Shown here piece after piece: positions 45,106 to 55,318 of a DNA stretch of 64,000 bases (position 1 is its first letter; each line of letters opens with the position of its first letter). Position numbers and translations under genes: made by a program. Origin of the DNA: Berryella intestinalis. Its GTDB lineage: Bacteria > Actinomycetota > Coriobacteriia > Coriobacteriales > Eggerthellaceae. The DNA lies in contig NZ_CP009302.1 in assembly GCF_000814825.1 (NCBI RefSeq), positions 496,001 through 560,000 on the forward strand, in the 5' to 3' direction. The notes beneath the pieces are model-generated. The model saw only the letters and a list, made by a program, of their open reading frames with translations, ran no database searches and was not told where the DNA came from.

Positions 45106-45996
45106 CTACTTGTCCCAGGAAACGAAGGCCCACGTGACGTTGCGGGGGTTTTTGGTGCGCAGGGGCTTTTCCCCGTCGCGGTCGTTCGGGACGATGTTTT
45201 CGGACAGCCACGGTTCGAGCAGGTCGAAGGCCCGTTCGACCGATGCGTCGTCGTCTTCCCGTGCGGCGGACTCGATCATCGCGCCGAACAGCCTGCGCGC
45301 TTCGTCGATGGTTTCGAACGTATCGTGGCGCTTGCTGGGGATATAGGCGACTTCGGGGCGGATGCCGCGCGCGGCGAGGATGTTGAAGGCGTAGAGGAAG
45401 TCGCGCCCCAGCCCCCGGCCGAGCCCGACCGCATCGATGAACGCGCGGTCGATGCGCGGGGACGAGGCGCAGGGCAGGGTGATGCACACGCGCCGCCGTG
45501 CGACTGCATCAAGCTTCATCAGGGCGTCCTCGAGGTCGCTGGTCGCGATCGATCGGCTTGCGACGGCGACGTCGGCGCTTTGGGGCTTCACGCCGAAGCG
45601 CTCCCAATCGTCTTCCCAGCTCATCTTCATAACCCGAACGTCCGGTCCGAGCGACCCTTCCTCGGGTTCTGCGATGCGCGCGAGATCCCTCATCATGACG
45701 CCCAGCATGCCGGTCGAGAAGTCCGCAGCGATCACGGGGTGGCCCGCCTCGACGAGGGGAATGGCCAGCGCCCCGGTGCCGCATCCCATGTCGAACACGG
45801 TTTCGCCCTCGCGAACCCCGGCCAGCTCCAAGAACCGCTCGATGTAGCCGCTTTGCGATCCGTGCGCCGTGGGGAAGGTGGCCGCGCGCTCGTCCCAAGC
45901 CTTGGCGTCGGAGGCCTTCGCGCGGCTTTTCTGGAGCGCGCGCCACTCGTCGTTCCAGTCGGTGGTCGTCAACAGGGGTCGGGGCTGATCGGTCAT
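45106..45996 (-). CDS. SAM-dependent methyltransferase, class I
   Basis: A 296-residue soluble methyltransferase. It has the SAM-binding motif VFDMGCGTGALAIPLVEAG and the acidic residue ending the second strand (IAADFSTGML). The N-terminal ~60 residues (TTDWNDEWRALQKSR) resemble the family of SAM methyltransferases that act on small molecules or cofactors. No specific substrate motif is seen. The ATG at 45996 follows GAGGAG. A longer open frame upstream is low-complexity and rejected. It converges on the NTPase gene and diverges from thyX. Confidence 0.85.
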   Translation of the reverse strand: MTDQPRPLLTTTDWNDEWRALQKSRAKASDAKAWDERAATFPTAHGSQSGYIERFLELAGVREGETVFDMGCGTGALAIPLVEAGHPVIAADFSTGMLGVMMRDLARIAEPEEGSLGPDVRVMKMSWEDDWERFGVKPQSADVAVASRSIATSDLEDALMKLDAVARRRVCITLPCASSPRIDRAFIDAVGLGRGLGRDFLYAFNILAARGIRPEVAYIPSKRHDTFETIDEARRLFGAMIESAAREDDDASVERAFDLLEPWLSENIVPNDRDGEKPLRTKNPRNVTWAFVSWDK

Positions 45997-46050
45997 GGGG
46001 GCTCCTCGTGTGCGGTGCGGGTCGGCAGGTTCGCTTTGCCGGGTGTCGTC

Positions 46051-46104
46051 GCGCCTCGGCGGTTGCAGTTGTTTTACGGCCTTCCCGGCGCGCCTCGGCG
46101 GTTG
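46051..46104 (+). repeat. 15-bp direct repeat upstream of thyX
   Basis: GCGCCTCGGCGGTTG occurs at 46051-46065 and 46090-46104, 39 bases apart, in the divergent control region of the methyltransferase and thyX. It could be a duplicated operator or slippage product. Confidence 0.6.
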
Positions 46105-46198
46105 TCGTTGCTTGCGTACTATACTAATTGCTCTGCGCCGTCCAGGCGGGCGGAACGCCGGTTTTCTCGGTTCCGCCGAGGTTGAAAGAGAGGGACCC

Positions 46199-46879
46199 AT
46201 GCAAGTCGAGCTGCTGTACCACACCCCCGATCCCGAACGGGCCATCGCTACCGCCGCGCGCCTGTGCTATGCGCCGGTGGGGGCGTCCGAGCTCATGGAG
46301 TCGATGTCGGAAGAGCGCATGTACAGCGTGCTGAAGACTATCATGGGATCCGGGCATTTCTCGACGCTCGAGCACGCCAGCTACACCTTCGCCGTCGACG
46401 GGGTGTCGCGGGCCCTCACCCATCAGCTGGTGCGCCATCGCCTCGCCAGCTACAATCAGCAAAGCCAGCGCTACGTGAAGTTCAAAGACGGGTTCGATAC
46501 GGTCAAGCCGCCCACGATCGCCGAGCGTCCCGAGGCCTCGGCCGAGTTCGACCGGCTCATCGCCGATATCGAGAAGGCCTACCAGCGCTTCCTCGAAGCG
46601 GGCGTCCCCGCAGAGGACGCGCGCTACCTGCTTCCCAACGCGGCCGAAACGAAGATCGTCGTGACCATGAACGTGCGCGAGCTTCTGCACTTCTTCACGC
46701 ACCGCTGCTGCTCGCGCGCGCAGTGGGAGATCCGCGAGCTTGCCAACCGCATGCTCGAGCTCGCTCGGCCCACCGCGCCCTACATCTTCATGGACGCCGG
46801 TGCGAGCTGCGTGCGCGGACGCTGCTCGGAGGGCAAGATGACCTGCGGAAAGCCCTTCCCGCGCGTGAAGCGCGACTGA
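46199..46879 (+). CDS. thyX: Flavin-dependent thymidylate synthase ThyX
   Basis: Makes dTMP from dUMP with methylene-tetrahydrofolate and reduced FAD. The 226-residue product carries the ThyX motif in variant form, RHRLASYNQQSQRY, and the FAD/dUMP-binding LHFFTHRCCSRAQWEIRELA. GAGAGGG precedes ATG 46199. Two C-terminal cysteines in CVRGRCSEGKMTCG might be a metal or redox site. No thyA is seen. tmk at 53439 acts on its product. A possible -10 TATACT lies at 46120-46125. Confidence 0.95.
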   Translation: MQVELLYHTPDPERAIATAARLCYAPVGASELMESMSEERMYSVLKTIMGSGHFSTLEHASYTFAVDGVSRALTHQLVRHRLASYNQQSQRYVKFKDGFDTVKPPTIAERPEASAEFDRLIADIEKAYQRFLEAGVPAEDARYLLPNAAETKIVVTMNVRELLHFFTHRCCSRAQWEIRELANRMLELARPTAPYIFMDAGASCVRGRCSEGKMTCGKPFPRVKRD

Positions 46880-46949
46880 CAAGGGGCCGCGGCTTCCGAT
46901 CCGTTCGGTTGCGCTGCGCCCGTTTTCGAATGCACCTGAAAGGGAAACG

Positions 46950-48029
46950 ATGCCGACGGAAACCGAACCTCGGAAAAGCGACCTGTCCCGCGCGTTTGCG
47001 GAGGACGGCGCTCTGAAGACCCACGTGGGGGGGCAGGCCCTTCTCGAGGGCGTCATGATGCGCGGAAAGCTGAACTGGTCGGTTGCCGTGCGCGAACCGC
47101 AGGGCACCATCTACACCGAAGAGCACGATCTTGCCAGCGGAAAGGAGAAGAACCGGTGGCTGTACTGGCCGGTCGTGCGCGGCGTGCGCGCCTTCGCCGA
47201 ATCGATCGCCCTGGGGTACAAGGCGCTGCAGATCGCGGCCGCCCACGCGTTCATCGACGACGAGGGCGATGCGGAACCGTCTTGCGGCTTCGGTTCGGGC
47301 TCCGACGGGGCGGATGCGCGCGACCGGCCCGCCGCCGACGGGGAGCCGCGCCCTTTGCTGGGGGACCGCGAAGTGGCCCTGTCGATGATCGTCGGGCTGG
47401 TGGTGGGCATCGTGCTGTTCATGGTGGCCCCGGCGTTCCTCACGAACCTCATCGTGGGGGAGTACGACCGCAACACGCTTGCCTGGAACGTGGTCGACGG
47501 GATCCTGCGCGTCGCCGTCTTCGTGTTCTACATATGGCTGATCGGGCGCATGGAGGACACGAAGCGCATGTTCGGCTACCACGGCGCCGAGCACAAGGCC
47601 ATCCACTGCTTCGAGCACGGCCTGCCCCTCACGCCCGAAAACGCCCGGCGCTTCCCGCGCCTGCACGTGCGCTGCGGGACGGCGTTTCTCATCATGGTGA
47701 TGCTGATCGCCATCGTGGTGTACGCCGTCACGCCGATCAACTCCCTGATCGCAGCCTGGGGCGTGCCCGACGGTCCCGCGAAGCTGGCCCTGGTCGTTGC
47801 GGTCCGCATCCTGCTGATGCCGGTCATCGCCGGCATATCGTACGAGATCACGGTGAAGTGGGCGGGGTCGCGTCCCGACAACCCGCTGGTCAAGGTGATT
47901 CTGTGGCCGGGCCTGCAGATGCAGTACCTCACGACGCGCGAGCCCGACGACGGGCAGATCGAGTGCGCCATCGCGGCGATGAGGCTCGTGCTCGACCGCG
48001 AGCGGGCCGAAGGGGTCGCTTCCCGGTAG
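46950..48029 (+). CDS. DUF1385 (YqhQ-like) membrane protein
   Basis: A 359-residue membrane protein of the DUF1385 family. The family signature is at the N-terminus, GGQALLEGVMMRGKLNWSVAVR. About five hydrophobic helices follow (about 145-175, 190-210, 240-280 and 290-310), and the conserved FGYHGAEHKAIHCFEHG and FPRLHVRCGTAFLI segments lie between them. These histidines and the arginine suggest a metal or phosphate site. The function is unknown; relatives sit near release-factor and ribosomal genes. Here it lies between thyX and topA. Confidence 0.85.
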   Translation: MPTETEPRKSDLSRAFAEDGALKTHVGGQALLEGVMMRGKLNWSVAVREPQGTIYTEEHDLASGKEKNRWLYWPVVRGVRAFAESIALGYKALQIAAAHAFIDDEGDAEPSCGFGSGSDGADARDRPAADGEPRPLLGDREVALSMIVGLVVGIVLFMVAPAFLTNLIVGEYDRNTLAWNVVDGILRVAVFVFYIWLIGRMEDTKRMFGYHGAEHKAIHCFEHGLPLTPENARRFPRLHVRCGTAFLIMVMLIAIVVYAVTPINSLIAAWGVPDGPAKLALVVAVRILLMPVIAGISYEITVKWAGSRPDNPLVKVILWPGLQMQYLTTREPDDGQIECAIAAMRLVLDRERAEGVASR

Positions 48030-48255
48030 CCCGAAGCGAGCGCGGTTCGGGTGCGTTTGGATAGTCTGCGGGTTGGGTTTTGGTTGGAGTCCGGTTTGCT
48101 GCTATCGTGTATCCTATCGCAGTGCCGCCCCGCTGCCGGAGCGGTGCTGTGCGCAGGGGCCGAACCTGCGCTTGAACGCCCCGCACGTAAAAACAAAGCA
48201 AGGGCTTTCGTGCGAATAGCGGCGCTGCCGTGCGCAGCGCGAGAGAGGATGCCGC

Positions 48256-50814
48256 ATGAAACTTGTGGTCACCGAGAAAAACGACGCCGCCGAGAAGATC
48301 GCCGATCTGCTGGGCGCATCGAAGCCGACGAAGGACAAGGTGTTCTCGACGCCGGTTTACCGCTTCACCATCGACGGGGAGGAATGGGTCACCATCGGCC
48401 TTCGCGGGCACATTCTCGAGCCCGACTTCACTCCCACGCTGGTGTACAAGAAGTCCAAGGGTTGGCAGGGGGTGACGGCGGAAGGGGAAGTCGTCGCCGC
48501 ACAGCTTCCCTCCGACCTCGAAAAGCCGCCGTACAAGACGAAGCGCAAGCCATTCCTCCCCGACGGCATCGAGCTGAAGTCGTGGAAGATGGACGCCCTG
48601 CCGTACCTGGTGTACGCGCCCATCGAGAAGCTCCCCAAGGAAAAGGACATCATTCGGTCGCTTAAGAACCTGGCGAAGAAGTGCGATTCGGTCATCATCG
48701 CCACCGACTTCGACCGCGAGGGAGAGCTCATCGGCTCCGATGCCCTCAGCTGCATCCAAGAGGTCAATCCCACCGCCCCGGTCAGCCGGGCCCGCTATTC
48801 CGCGTTCACCAAAGAGGAGATAACGCATGCGTTCTCCAACCTGGTGGAGCTCGACCGCGACCTCGCTTCGGCGGGGGCGTCGCGCCAAGATATCGATCTT
48901 ATCTGGGGCGCTGTGCTCACGCGCTACCTCACGCTGGTCAAGTTCGCCGGGTACGGCAACGTGCGCTCGTCGGGGCGCGTCCAGACGCCCACGCTCGCCC
49001 TCATCGTGGCGAAGGAGCGCGAGCGCATGGCGTTCGTGCCCGAGGACTACTGGGTCATCCAGGGCTCGTTCGGGTCGGGCGAAGGCGAGTTCACGGCTCC
49101 GCACGCCACGGCGCGCTTCAAGGTCCAGGCCGAGGCCGAGGCGGTTATGGGCCGCGTGGCAAAGGCGAGCGTCGCCTCGGTGGCCGCCGTCGAGAGCAAG
49201 AAGCGCACGGTGCGCCCGCCCGCCCCGTTCAACACCACCAGCCTCATGGCCGCAGCCGCCGCCGAGGGCATCAGCCCGGCGCGCACCATGCGCATCGCCG
49301 AGAGCCTCTACATGGACGGCTACATCTCCTATCCGCGCGTCGACAACACGGTGTACCCGTCTTCCATGAGCCTCGAGGAAACGGTGCGCACCATCGCCGG
49401 CAACCCCGCCTACACCGAGTACTGCGAGGCCCTTCTGAGGAAGGGCAAGCTGGTGGCCACGCGGGGCAAGCAGGAGACCACCGACCACCCGCCCATCTAT
49501 CCCACGTCGAAGGCGACGCCCGACGACATGCCCGCGGCGAACTACAAGCTGTACAACCTCATCGCCCGCCGTTTCCTGGCGACGCTTTCCGAGGCGGCGG
49601 TCATCGAGGGCACCAAGGTGTCGCTCGATGTGGCCGGCGAGTCCTTTGCCGCGCGCGGCGACGTGCTGGTCAAGCCGGGTTTTCGCGCCATCTACCCGTA
49701 CGGGTTGAAGAAAGACGAGCAGCTGCCCGCGCTTTCGGTGGGCGATACCGTGGCGTTCAACGGCGCGACCTGCACGAAGAAGCAGACCGAGCCGCCCGCG
49801 CGCTACTCGCAGGGGCGCCTTATCCAGGAGATGGAAAAGCTCGGACTGGGAACCAAATCGACCCGCCACGCCATCATCGAGCGCCTCTACAACGTGAAGT
49901 ACATCCAAAACGATCCGATCGAGCCGTCCCAGCTGGGCATGGCGGTGTGCGATGCGCTGGACAAGTACGCGCCCCATATCACGCACCCCGAGATGACGGC
50001 CGAGCTCGAGCAGGAGATGAACAACATCGCCGAGGGCAAGACCACCAAAGGCGACGTCGTTTTGGACTCGCGCAACCGCCTGGCAAGCCAGCTGCAGGCG
50101 CTTCTTCCCAAGGCCGAGGAGGTGAAAGAGGCGCTTGCCGACGCGGTGGCGGCCGACGCGTACGTGGGCGTATGCCCGAAGTGCGGCAAGGATCTGCAGA
50201 TACGCGCATCCCAGAAAACCAAGTCGATGTTCATCGGCTGTTCGGGGTGGCCCGACTGCGACGTCACGTACCCGCTTCCCAAGGGAAAGATCGAGTCGGT
50301 GCCCGAGCTTTGCCCGACCTGCGGCATGCCCCAGGTGAAGGTGACGGCGTTCCGCTCGAAGCCGCGCGTGGTGTGCATCGACCCGAACTGCGCCACCAAC
50401 CAGGAGCCCGACGTGGTGGTGGGCGAGTGCCCGACGTGCAGGGCCGCCGGCAAGACGGGCAAGCTCATCGCCCAGCGAAACCCCCGAACCCTGAAGCGCT
50501 TCATTCGTTGTGAGAACTACGAGGAATGCGAGACGAGCTACCCCCTTCCGCAGTACGGTAACCTCACGGCAACCGAAGAGGTCTGCGAGCACTGCGGCGC
50601 GCCCATGGTGATCGTCACCACGGCGCGCGGTCCGTGGAAGCTGTGCCCGAACTTCGACTGCCCGGGCAAGGAGAAGGACGGCCAGGACGGCAAGGCCGCA
50701 AGCGGCAAGGGGCGCGCTTCCAAGAAAGCGCCCGCCAAGAAGGCGCCTGCGAAGCGCTCTGCGTCGAAGAAGGCCGCGCCGAAGGCTTCTGCCGAAAGCG
50801 AATCTGCGGAATAG
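48256..50814 (+). CDS. topA: DNA topoisomerase I (type IA), archaeal-like active-site motif
   Basis: Relaxes negative supercoils by single-strand passage. The 852-residue protein has the TOPRIM domain (MKLVVTEKNDAAEKIADLLG ... IIATDFDREGELIG) and the catalytic tyrosine in ISYPRVDNTVYP. That sequence resembles the archaeal SYPRTDNTVYP rather than the usual bacterial YMRTDS. The C-terminus carries four Cys4 zinc ribbons (CPKCGKDL, CPTCGMPQ, CPTCRAAG, CEHCGAPM) and a Lys/Ala tail of ~50 residues. It heads the run of genes to ricT and is followed 24 bases on by the malic enzyme. Confidence 0.94.
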   Translation: MKLVVTEKNDAAEKIADLLGASKPTKDKVFSTPVYRFTIDGEEWVTIGLRGHILEPDFTPTLVYKKSKGWQGVTAEGEVVAAQLPSDLEKPPYKTKRKPFLPDGIELKSWKMDALPYLVYAPIEKLPKEKDIIRSLKNLAKKCDSVIIATDFDREGELIGSDALSCIQEVNPTAPVSRARYSAFTKEEITHAFSNLVELDRDLASAGASRQDIDLIWGAVLTRYLTLVKFAGYGNVRSSGRVQTPTLALIVAKERERMAFVPEDYWVIQGSFGSGEGEFTAPHATARFKVQAEAEAVMGRVAKASVASVAAVESKKRTVRPPAPFNTTSLMAAAAAEGISPARTMRIAESLYMDGYISYPRVDNTVYPSSMSLEETVRTIAGNPAYTEYCEALLRKGKLVATRGKQETTDHPPIYPTSKATPDDMPAANYKLYNLIARRFLATLSEAAVIEGTKVSLDVAGESFAARGDVLVKPGFRAIYPYGLKKDEQLPALSVGDTVAFNGATCTKKQTEPPARYSQGRLIQEMEKLGLGTKSTRHAIIERLYNVKYIQNDPIEPSQLGMAVCDALDKYAPHITHPEMTAELEQEMNNIAEGKTTKGDVVLDSRNRLASQLQALLPKAEEVKEALADAVAADAYVGVCPKCGKDLQIRASQKTKSMFIGCSGWPDCDVTYPLPKGKIESVPELCPTCGMPQVKVTAFRSKPRVVCIDPNCATNQEPDVVVGECPTCRAAGKTGKLIAQRNPRTLKRFIRCENYEECETSYPLPQYGNLTATEEVCEHCGAPMVIVTTARGPWKLCPNFDCPGKEKDGQDGKAASGKGRASKKAPAKKAPAKRSASKKAAPKASAESESAE

Positions 50815-50838
50815 CGAACGAGAGGGACGGGAACAGCA

Positions 50839-51987
<1,149 letters not shown>

Positions 51988-52036
51988 GCGCCCTTCCGGG
52001 TGCAGGTGGGCGTTGCGACAGCGCGGAAGGAGCCCG

Positions 52037-52879
52037 ATGAGACCGATTGAGCGCGAGCTTGTCGCCCGCACCGTCCGCCAGGCCGTTTCCAGCCTGGCGT
52101 TCGATCTGCCCGACGACATCAGATGCGGGCTCGTCGAGGCCGCAAAGGCGGAGGACAGCCCGCGCGCCTCCAAGGTCCTGGAGCTGCTGGTCGAAAACGC
52201 GCGCATCGCCTCCGAGGACAGGGTCGCCATCTGCCAGGACACCGGGTCGGTATGGGTGAGCCTGGAAGTGGGGCCCGACATGTGCGTCGCCGGCGACGTC
52301 ATGGCCGACGTGGACGATGCCGTGGCCGCTGCCTACGCCGAGGGGCGCCTGCGCATGTCCATCGTGCGCGATGCGCTGTTCGACCGGACCAACACCGCGT
52401 CCAACACCCCGGCGTTCTGCGAGATCCATCCGTGCGCCCGTCCCGGTGCGCGCCTGCACGTCATGCTGAAGGGGGGCGGGTCGGATAACGCCAGCCGCGT
52501 GGTGATGCTTTCTCCCAGCGCAGGGCGCCAGGGCGTGATCGACGCCGTCGTCTCCTGCGTGCGCGATAAGGCCGCCAACGCCTGCCCCCCGCTTGTGGTG
52601 GGCGTGGGGGTGGGCTCGACCTTCGACAAGGTGGCGGGTTTGGCCAAGCGGGCGCTCATGAGGCCCCTGGACGAACCGGCCTGCGACGAGCGGACCGCCC
52701 GCTTCGAGCGCGAGCTCCTCGAAGCCGTGAACGCCACGGGGTTGGGGGCCGGGGCCCTGGGGGGCTCGACCACTGCGCTGGGCGTGCGCGTGGCCACGGC
52801 CCCCTGCCATATCGCGGCGCTTCCCGTCGCCGTCAACATGGGATGCTCGGCCATGAGGAGGGGCACCTATGAGCTCTAA
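52037..52879 (+). CDS. fumA: Class I fumarate hydratase alpha subunit
   Basis: Fe-S-dependent hydratase for fumarate/malate (two-subunit class I type; a tartrate-dehydratase relative is possible). The 280-residue product has the cluster cysteines AICQDTGSVWV, NTPAFCEIHPC and VNMGCSAMR. AAGGAG supports ATG 52037. The beta subunit overlaps its end by 11 bases, so the subunits are co-translated. Class I enzymes are oxygen-sensitive, fitting an obligate anaerobe. Confidence 0.93.
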   Translation: MRPIERELVARTVRQAVSSLAFDLPDDIRCGLVEAAKAEDSPRASKVLELLVENARIASEDRVAICQDTGSVWVSLEVGPDMCVAGDVMADVDDAVAAAYAEGRLRMSIVRDALFDRTNTASNTPAFCEIHPCARPGARLHVMLKGGGSDNASRVVMLSPSAGRQGVIDAVVSCVRDKAANACPPLVVGVGVGSTFDKVAGLAKRALMRPLDEPACDERTARFERELLEAVNATGLGAGALGGSTTALGVRVATAPCHIAALPVAVNMGCSAMRRGTYEL

Positions 52880-53411
52880 GCGCCTGCGCCTTCCCTTGAG
52901 CCGCTCCGACCTCGCGTCCTTGAACGCGGGGGACGCCTGTCTTCTGAGCGGGCCCCTGTACACGCTGCGCGACGCGGGGCACATCCGCCTTCTGTCCGAG
53001 CTCGACGCCGCCGGAAGCGATCGTTTGCCCTACGGCCTTTCCGGCCAGGCGATCTTCTACGCGGGTCCCACCCCCGCGGCTTCCGGGCGCCCGTTCGGGG
53101 CGATCGGTCCCACGACGGCGTCGCGCATGGATTTCGCCGCCCCTCGGCTCTACCGCGCCGGGGTGGCGGCGACCGTGGGCAAGGGAACCCGCTCGGCCGA
53201 GGTGCGCCGCGCGTGCATGGAAACCGGGTCGGTGTACTTCGTCGCCGTCGGGGGAGCTGCTGCTTATTTGGCGAAGTGCGTGGTCTCGGAGACGGTTGAA
53301 GCGTATGATGATCTCGGAACGGAAGCCCTCCGACGGATCGAGGTCGAGGACTTCCCCGTGTTCGTCGGGATCGATGTGCGCGGAAACGACGTTTACGACT
53401 TCGCCCTGTGA
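52869..53411 (+). CDS. fumB: Class I fumarate hydratase beta subunit
   Basis: The 180-residue C-terminal subunit pairs with the alpha chain to form the active site. It has the family segments IFYAGPTPAASGRPFGAIGPTT and YRAGVAATVGKGTRS. The overlap with the alpha gene and continuous codon pattern imply coupled expression. tmk begins 27 bases later. The gene symbol follows the class I naming convention and does not imply orthology with E. coli FumB. Confidence 0.9.
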   Translation: MSSKRLRLPLSRSDLASLNAGDACLLSGPLYTLRDAGHIRLLSELDAAGSDRLPYGLSGQAIFYAGPTPAASGRPFGAIGPTTASRMDFAAPRLYRAGVAATVGKGTRSAEVRRACMETGSVYFVAVGGAAAYLAKCVVSETVEAYDDLGTEALRRIEVEDFPVFVGIDVRGNDVYDFAL

Positions 53412-53438
53412 TCGAGGGCGTCTCAAACAGGACATCTC

Positions 53439-54173
53439 ATGAGTTTCGATTCGCATGCCGAAACGCCCGGGCGCGGGATCTTCATCACGTTCGAGGGCGG
53501 CGACGGCGCCGGTAAAACCACCCATATCAGGTTCCTCGCCCAGCACCTCCGCGAGCAGGGCCGCGAGGTCGTGTGCCTGCGCGAGCCCGGCGGAACGCCC
53601 ATCGGGGAGCGGCTGCGCGACGTGGTGCTGGATCCCGCCTGCGCCGAGATGTCCGATCGGGCCGAGCTCTTCGTGTACGAAGCCGCCCGCGCTCAGATCG
53701 TCGCCGAGGTCATCGCGCCCGCACTCGAGCGCGGGGCCGTCGTCCTGTGCGATCGGTTCTGCGACTCCACCGTTGCCTACCAGGCGTTCGGCCGGGGTTT
53801 GCCGCGCGCGTTCGTCGAGCAGGCCAACGAGTTTTCGACCCAGGGCCTCGTGCCCGATCGTACCATCCTCATGACTACCGGAGAGCGGGCCCAGGTGGGC
53901 TTGGAGCGCGCCACGCGGCATCACGAGGCCGACCGCATGGAGCTTGCGGGCCTGGAGTTCCACGAGCGCGTGATGGAGGGCTTTCGGTCCCTCGCGCAAA
54001 GCGAGAGCGACCGGGTGCGCATCGTGGTGTCCGCCGACCGCAAGTCCGAAACGTCGCGGATGATCTTCTCGGAGCTGTCGGATCTGTTCCCCTGGATGGG
54101 CGACGACGAGGTCTGCGGCGAGGACCTGTTCGCGCCGCTCGACCGCGCGCGCCATGAAGGGAGGCCTCGATGA
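53439..54173 (+). CDS. tmk: Thymidylate kinase
   Basis: Phosphorylates dTMP to dTDP. The 244-residue product has the P-loop ITFEGGDGAGKTTHIRFL, the dTMP-binding LREPGGTPIGERLRDVVL, and DRFCDSTVAYQAFGRG with the LID-region arginines. Length is slightly above the usual 210-220, with a longer C-terminus. The last four bases overlap the start of holB. Together with thyX it completes dTTP supply. Confidence 0.95.
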   Translation: MSFDSHAETPGRGIFITFEGGDGAGKTTHIRFLAQHLREQGREVVCLREPGGTPIGERLRDVVLDPACAEMSDRAELFVYEAARAQIVAEVIAPALERGAVVLCDRFCDSTVAYQAFGRGLPRAFVEQANEFSTQGLVPDRTILMTTGERAQVGLERATRHHEADRMELAGLEFHERVMEGFRSLAQSESDRVRIVVSADRKSETSRMIFSELSDLFPWMGDDEVCGEDLFAPLDRARHEGRPR

Positions 54174-55318
54174 GCGGGGGCGATCCGTTCGAGGGCGTGT
54201 TCGGGCAGCCCCAGGTGCGCGATTTTCTGCGCGCATCGGTCAGAAACGACCGCGTGACCCACGCATATCTGTTCACCGGTCCGGCCGGTTCGAACAAGAC
54301 GCTGGCCGCCTACGCGCTCGCCGAGGCCCTCGTCTGCGCGTCGGGCGGATGCGGGGAGTGCGATGCGTGCCGCAGGGTGCGCCGGCGCAAGCATCCCGAC
54401 GTGCACTACTACGCGCCCGAAGGGGCCACCGGCTACTTGGTCGACCAGGTGCGCGACATCGTGGCCGACACGTCGCTTTCCCCCATCCAGGCGGACAGGA
54501 AGGTCTACATCATCGACCGGGTCGACCTCATGAACGCGGCTTCGGCCAACGCCTTCCTCAAGACGCTCGAAGAGCCTCCCGACGACGTGGTGCTCATCTT
54601 GCTCGGTCGGACGCGCGAAAGCGTGCTGCCCACCATCGTGTCGCGCTGCTCGGTGGTGCCGTTTCGCCATATACCCGCAACCGAGGCCGCCGGCATCATA
54701 GCCCAGCAGGCCGGCGTCACCCCCGCCCGCGCACGCATCGGCCTGGCCGCCTGCGACGGGTCGATCACGAGGACCATCGAGTTCGTGAAGTCCAACGAGC
54801 GCATGGAGTTCAGGAAATCGGTGCTGGGGGTCATGGGCCGTTTGGACTCGATGGATTCCTGGGCCTGCATCGAGGCTGCCCGCGAGCTGGTGGGCCTGGC
54901 CAAGGCCCCGCTCGACGAGATCAGGGCGGCGCAGGAGGCCGAGATCAGGGAGAGCGAGGACTTCCTCGCCAAGTCGGCCATCCGCCGCATCGAAGAGCGC
55001 AACAAGAAGGCCCTGACGGCGAAGAACCTCGAGTCGCTGAACCAGGTCGCCTCGATCATCGCCTCGTTTCTCCGCGACGTCTTGGCGGTGTGCGCGGAAT
55101 CGCCCGAGGTCGTCGTGAACGTCGACGTCATGACGGCCATCGAAGAGGCCGCTGCCGCCACCGACGAGGCCCGCATAGCGCGCGCGATCGCCTCGGTGCG
55201 CACGTGCAGCGCGGCTATCTCGTATAATGTTTCCCCCGAGACGTGCTTCGACGCGTTGCTGTTTGAATTGAAAGAGGCCCTGTATGGTTCGCATAGCCCC
55301 TATCAGGCTTGCATATAA
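54170..55318 (+). CDS. holB: DNA polymerase III delta' subunit HolB
   Basis: Clamp-loader subunit of DNA polymerase III. The 382-residue AAA+ protein has HAYLFTGPAGSNKTLAAYALA (a P-loop with S-N-K in place of GxGK, common in delta'), the zinc cysteines CGECDACRRV, and VNAASANAFLKTLEEPPDDVVLILL-type sensor region. It overlaps tmk by 4 bases and ricT by 35 bases, indicating tight co-translation. Confidence 0.93.
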   Translation: MSGGDPFEGVFGQPQVRDFLRASVRNDRVTHAYLFTGPAGSNKTLAAYALAEALVCASGGCGECDACRRVRRRKHPDVHYYAPEGATGYLVDQVRDIVADTSLSPIQADRKVYIIDRVDLMNAASANAFLKTLEEPPDDVVLILLGRTRESVLPTIVSRCSVVPFRHIPATEAAGIIAQQAGVTPARARIGLAACDGSITRTIEFVKSNERMEFRKSVLGVMGRLDSMDSWACIEAARELVGLAKAPLDEIRAAQEAEIRESEDFLAKSAIRRIEERNKKALTAKNLESLNQVASIIASFLRDVLAVCAESPEVVVNVDVMTAIEEAAAATDEARIARAIASVRTCSAAISYNVSPETCFDALLFELKEALYGSHSPYQACI

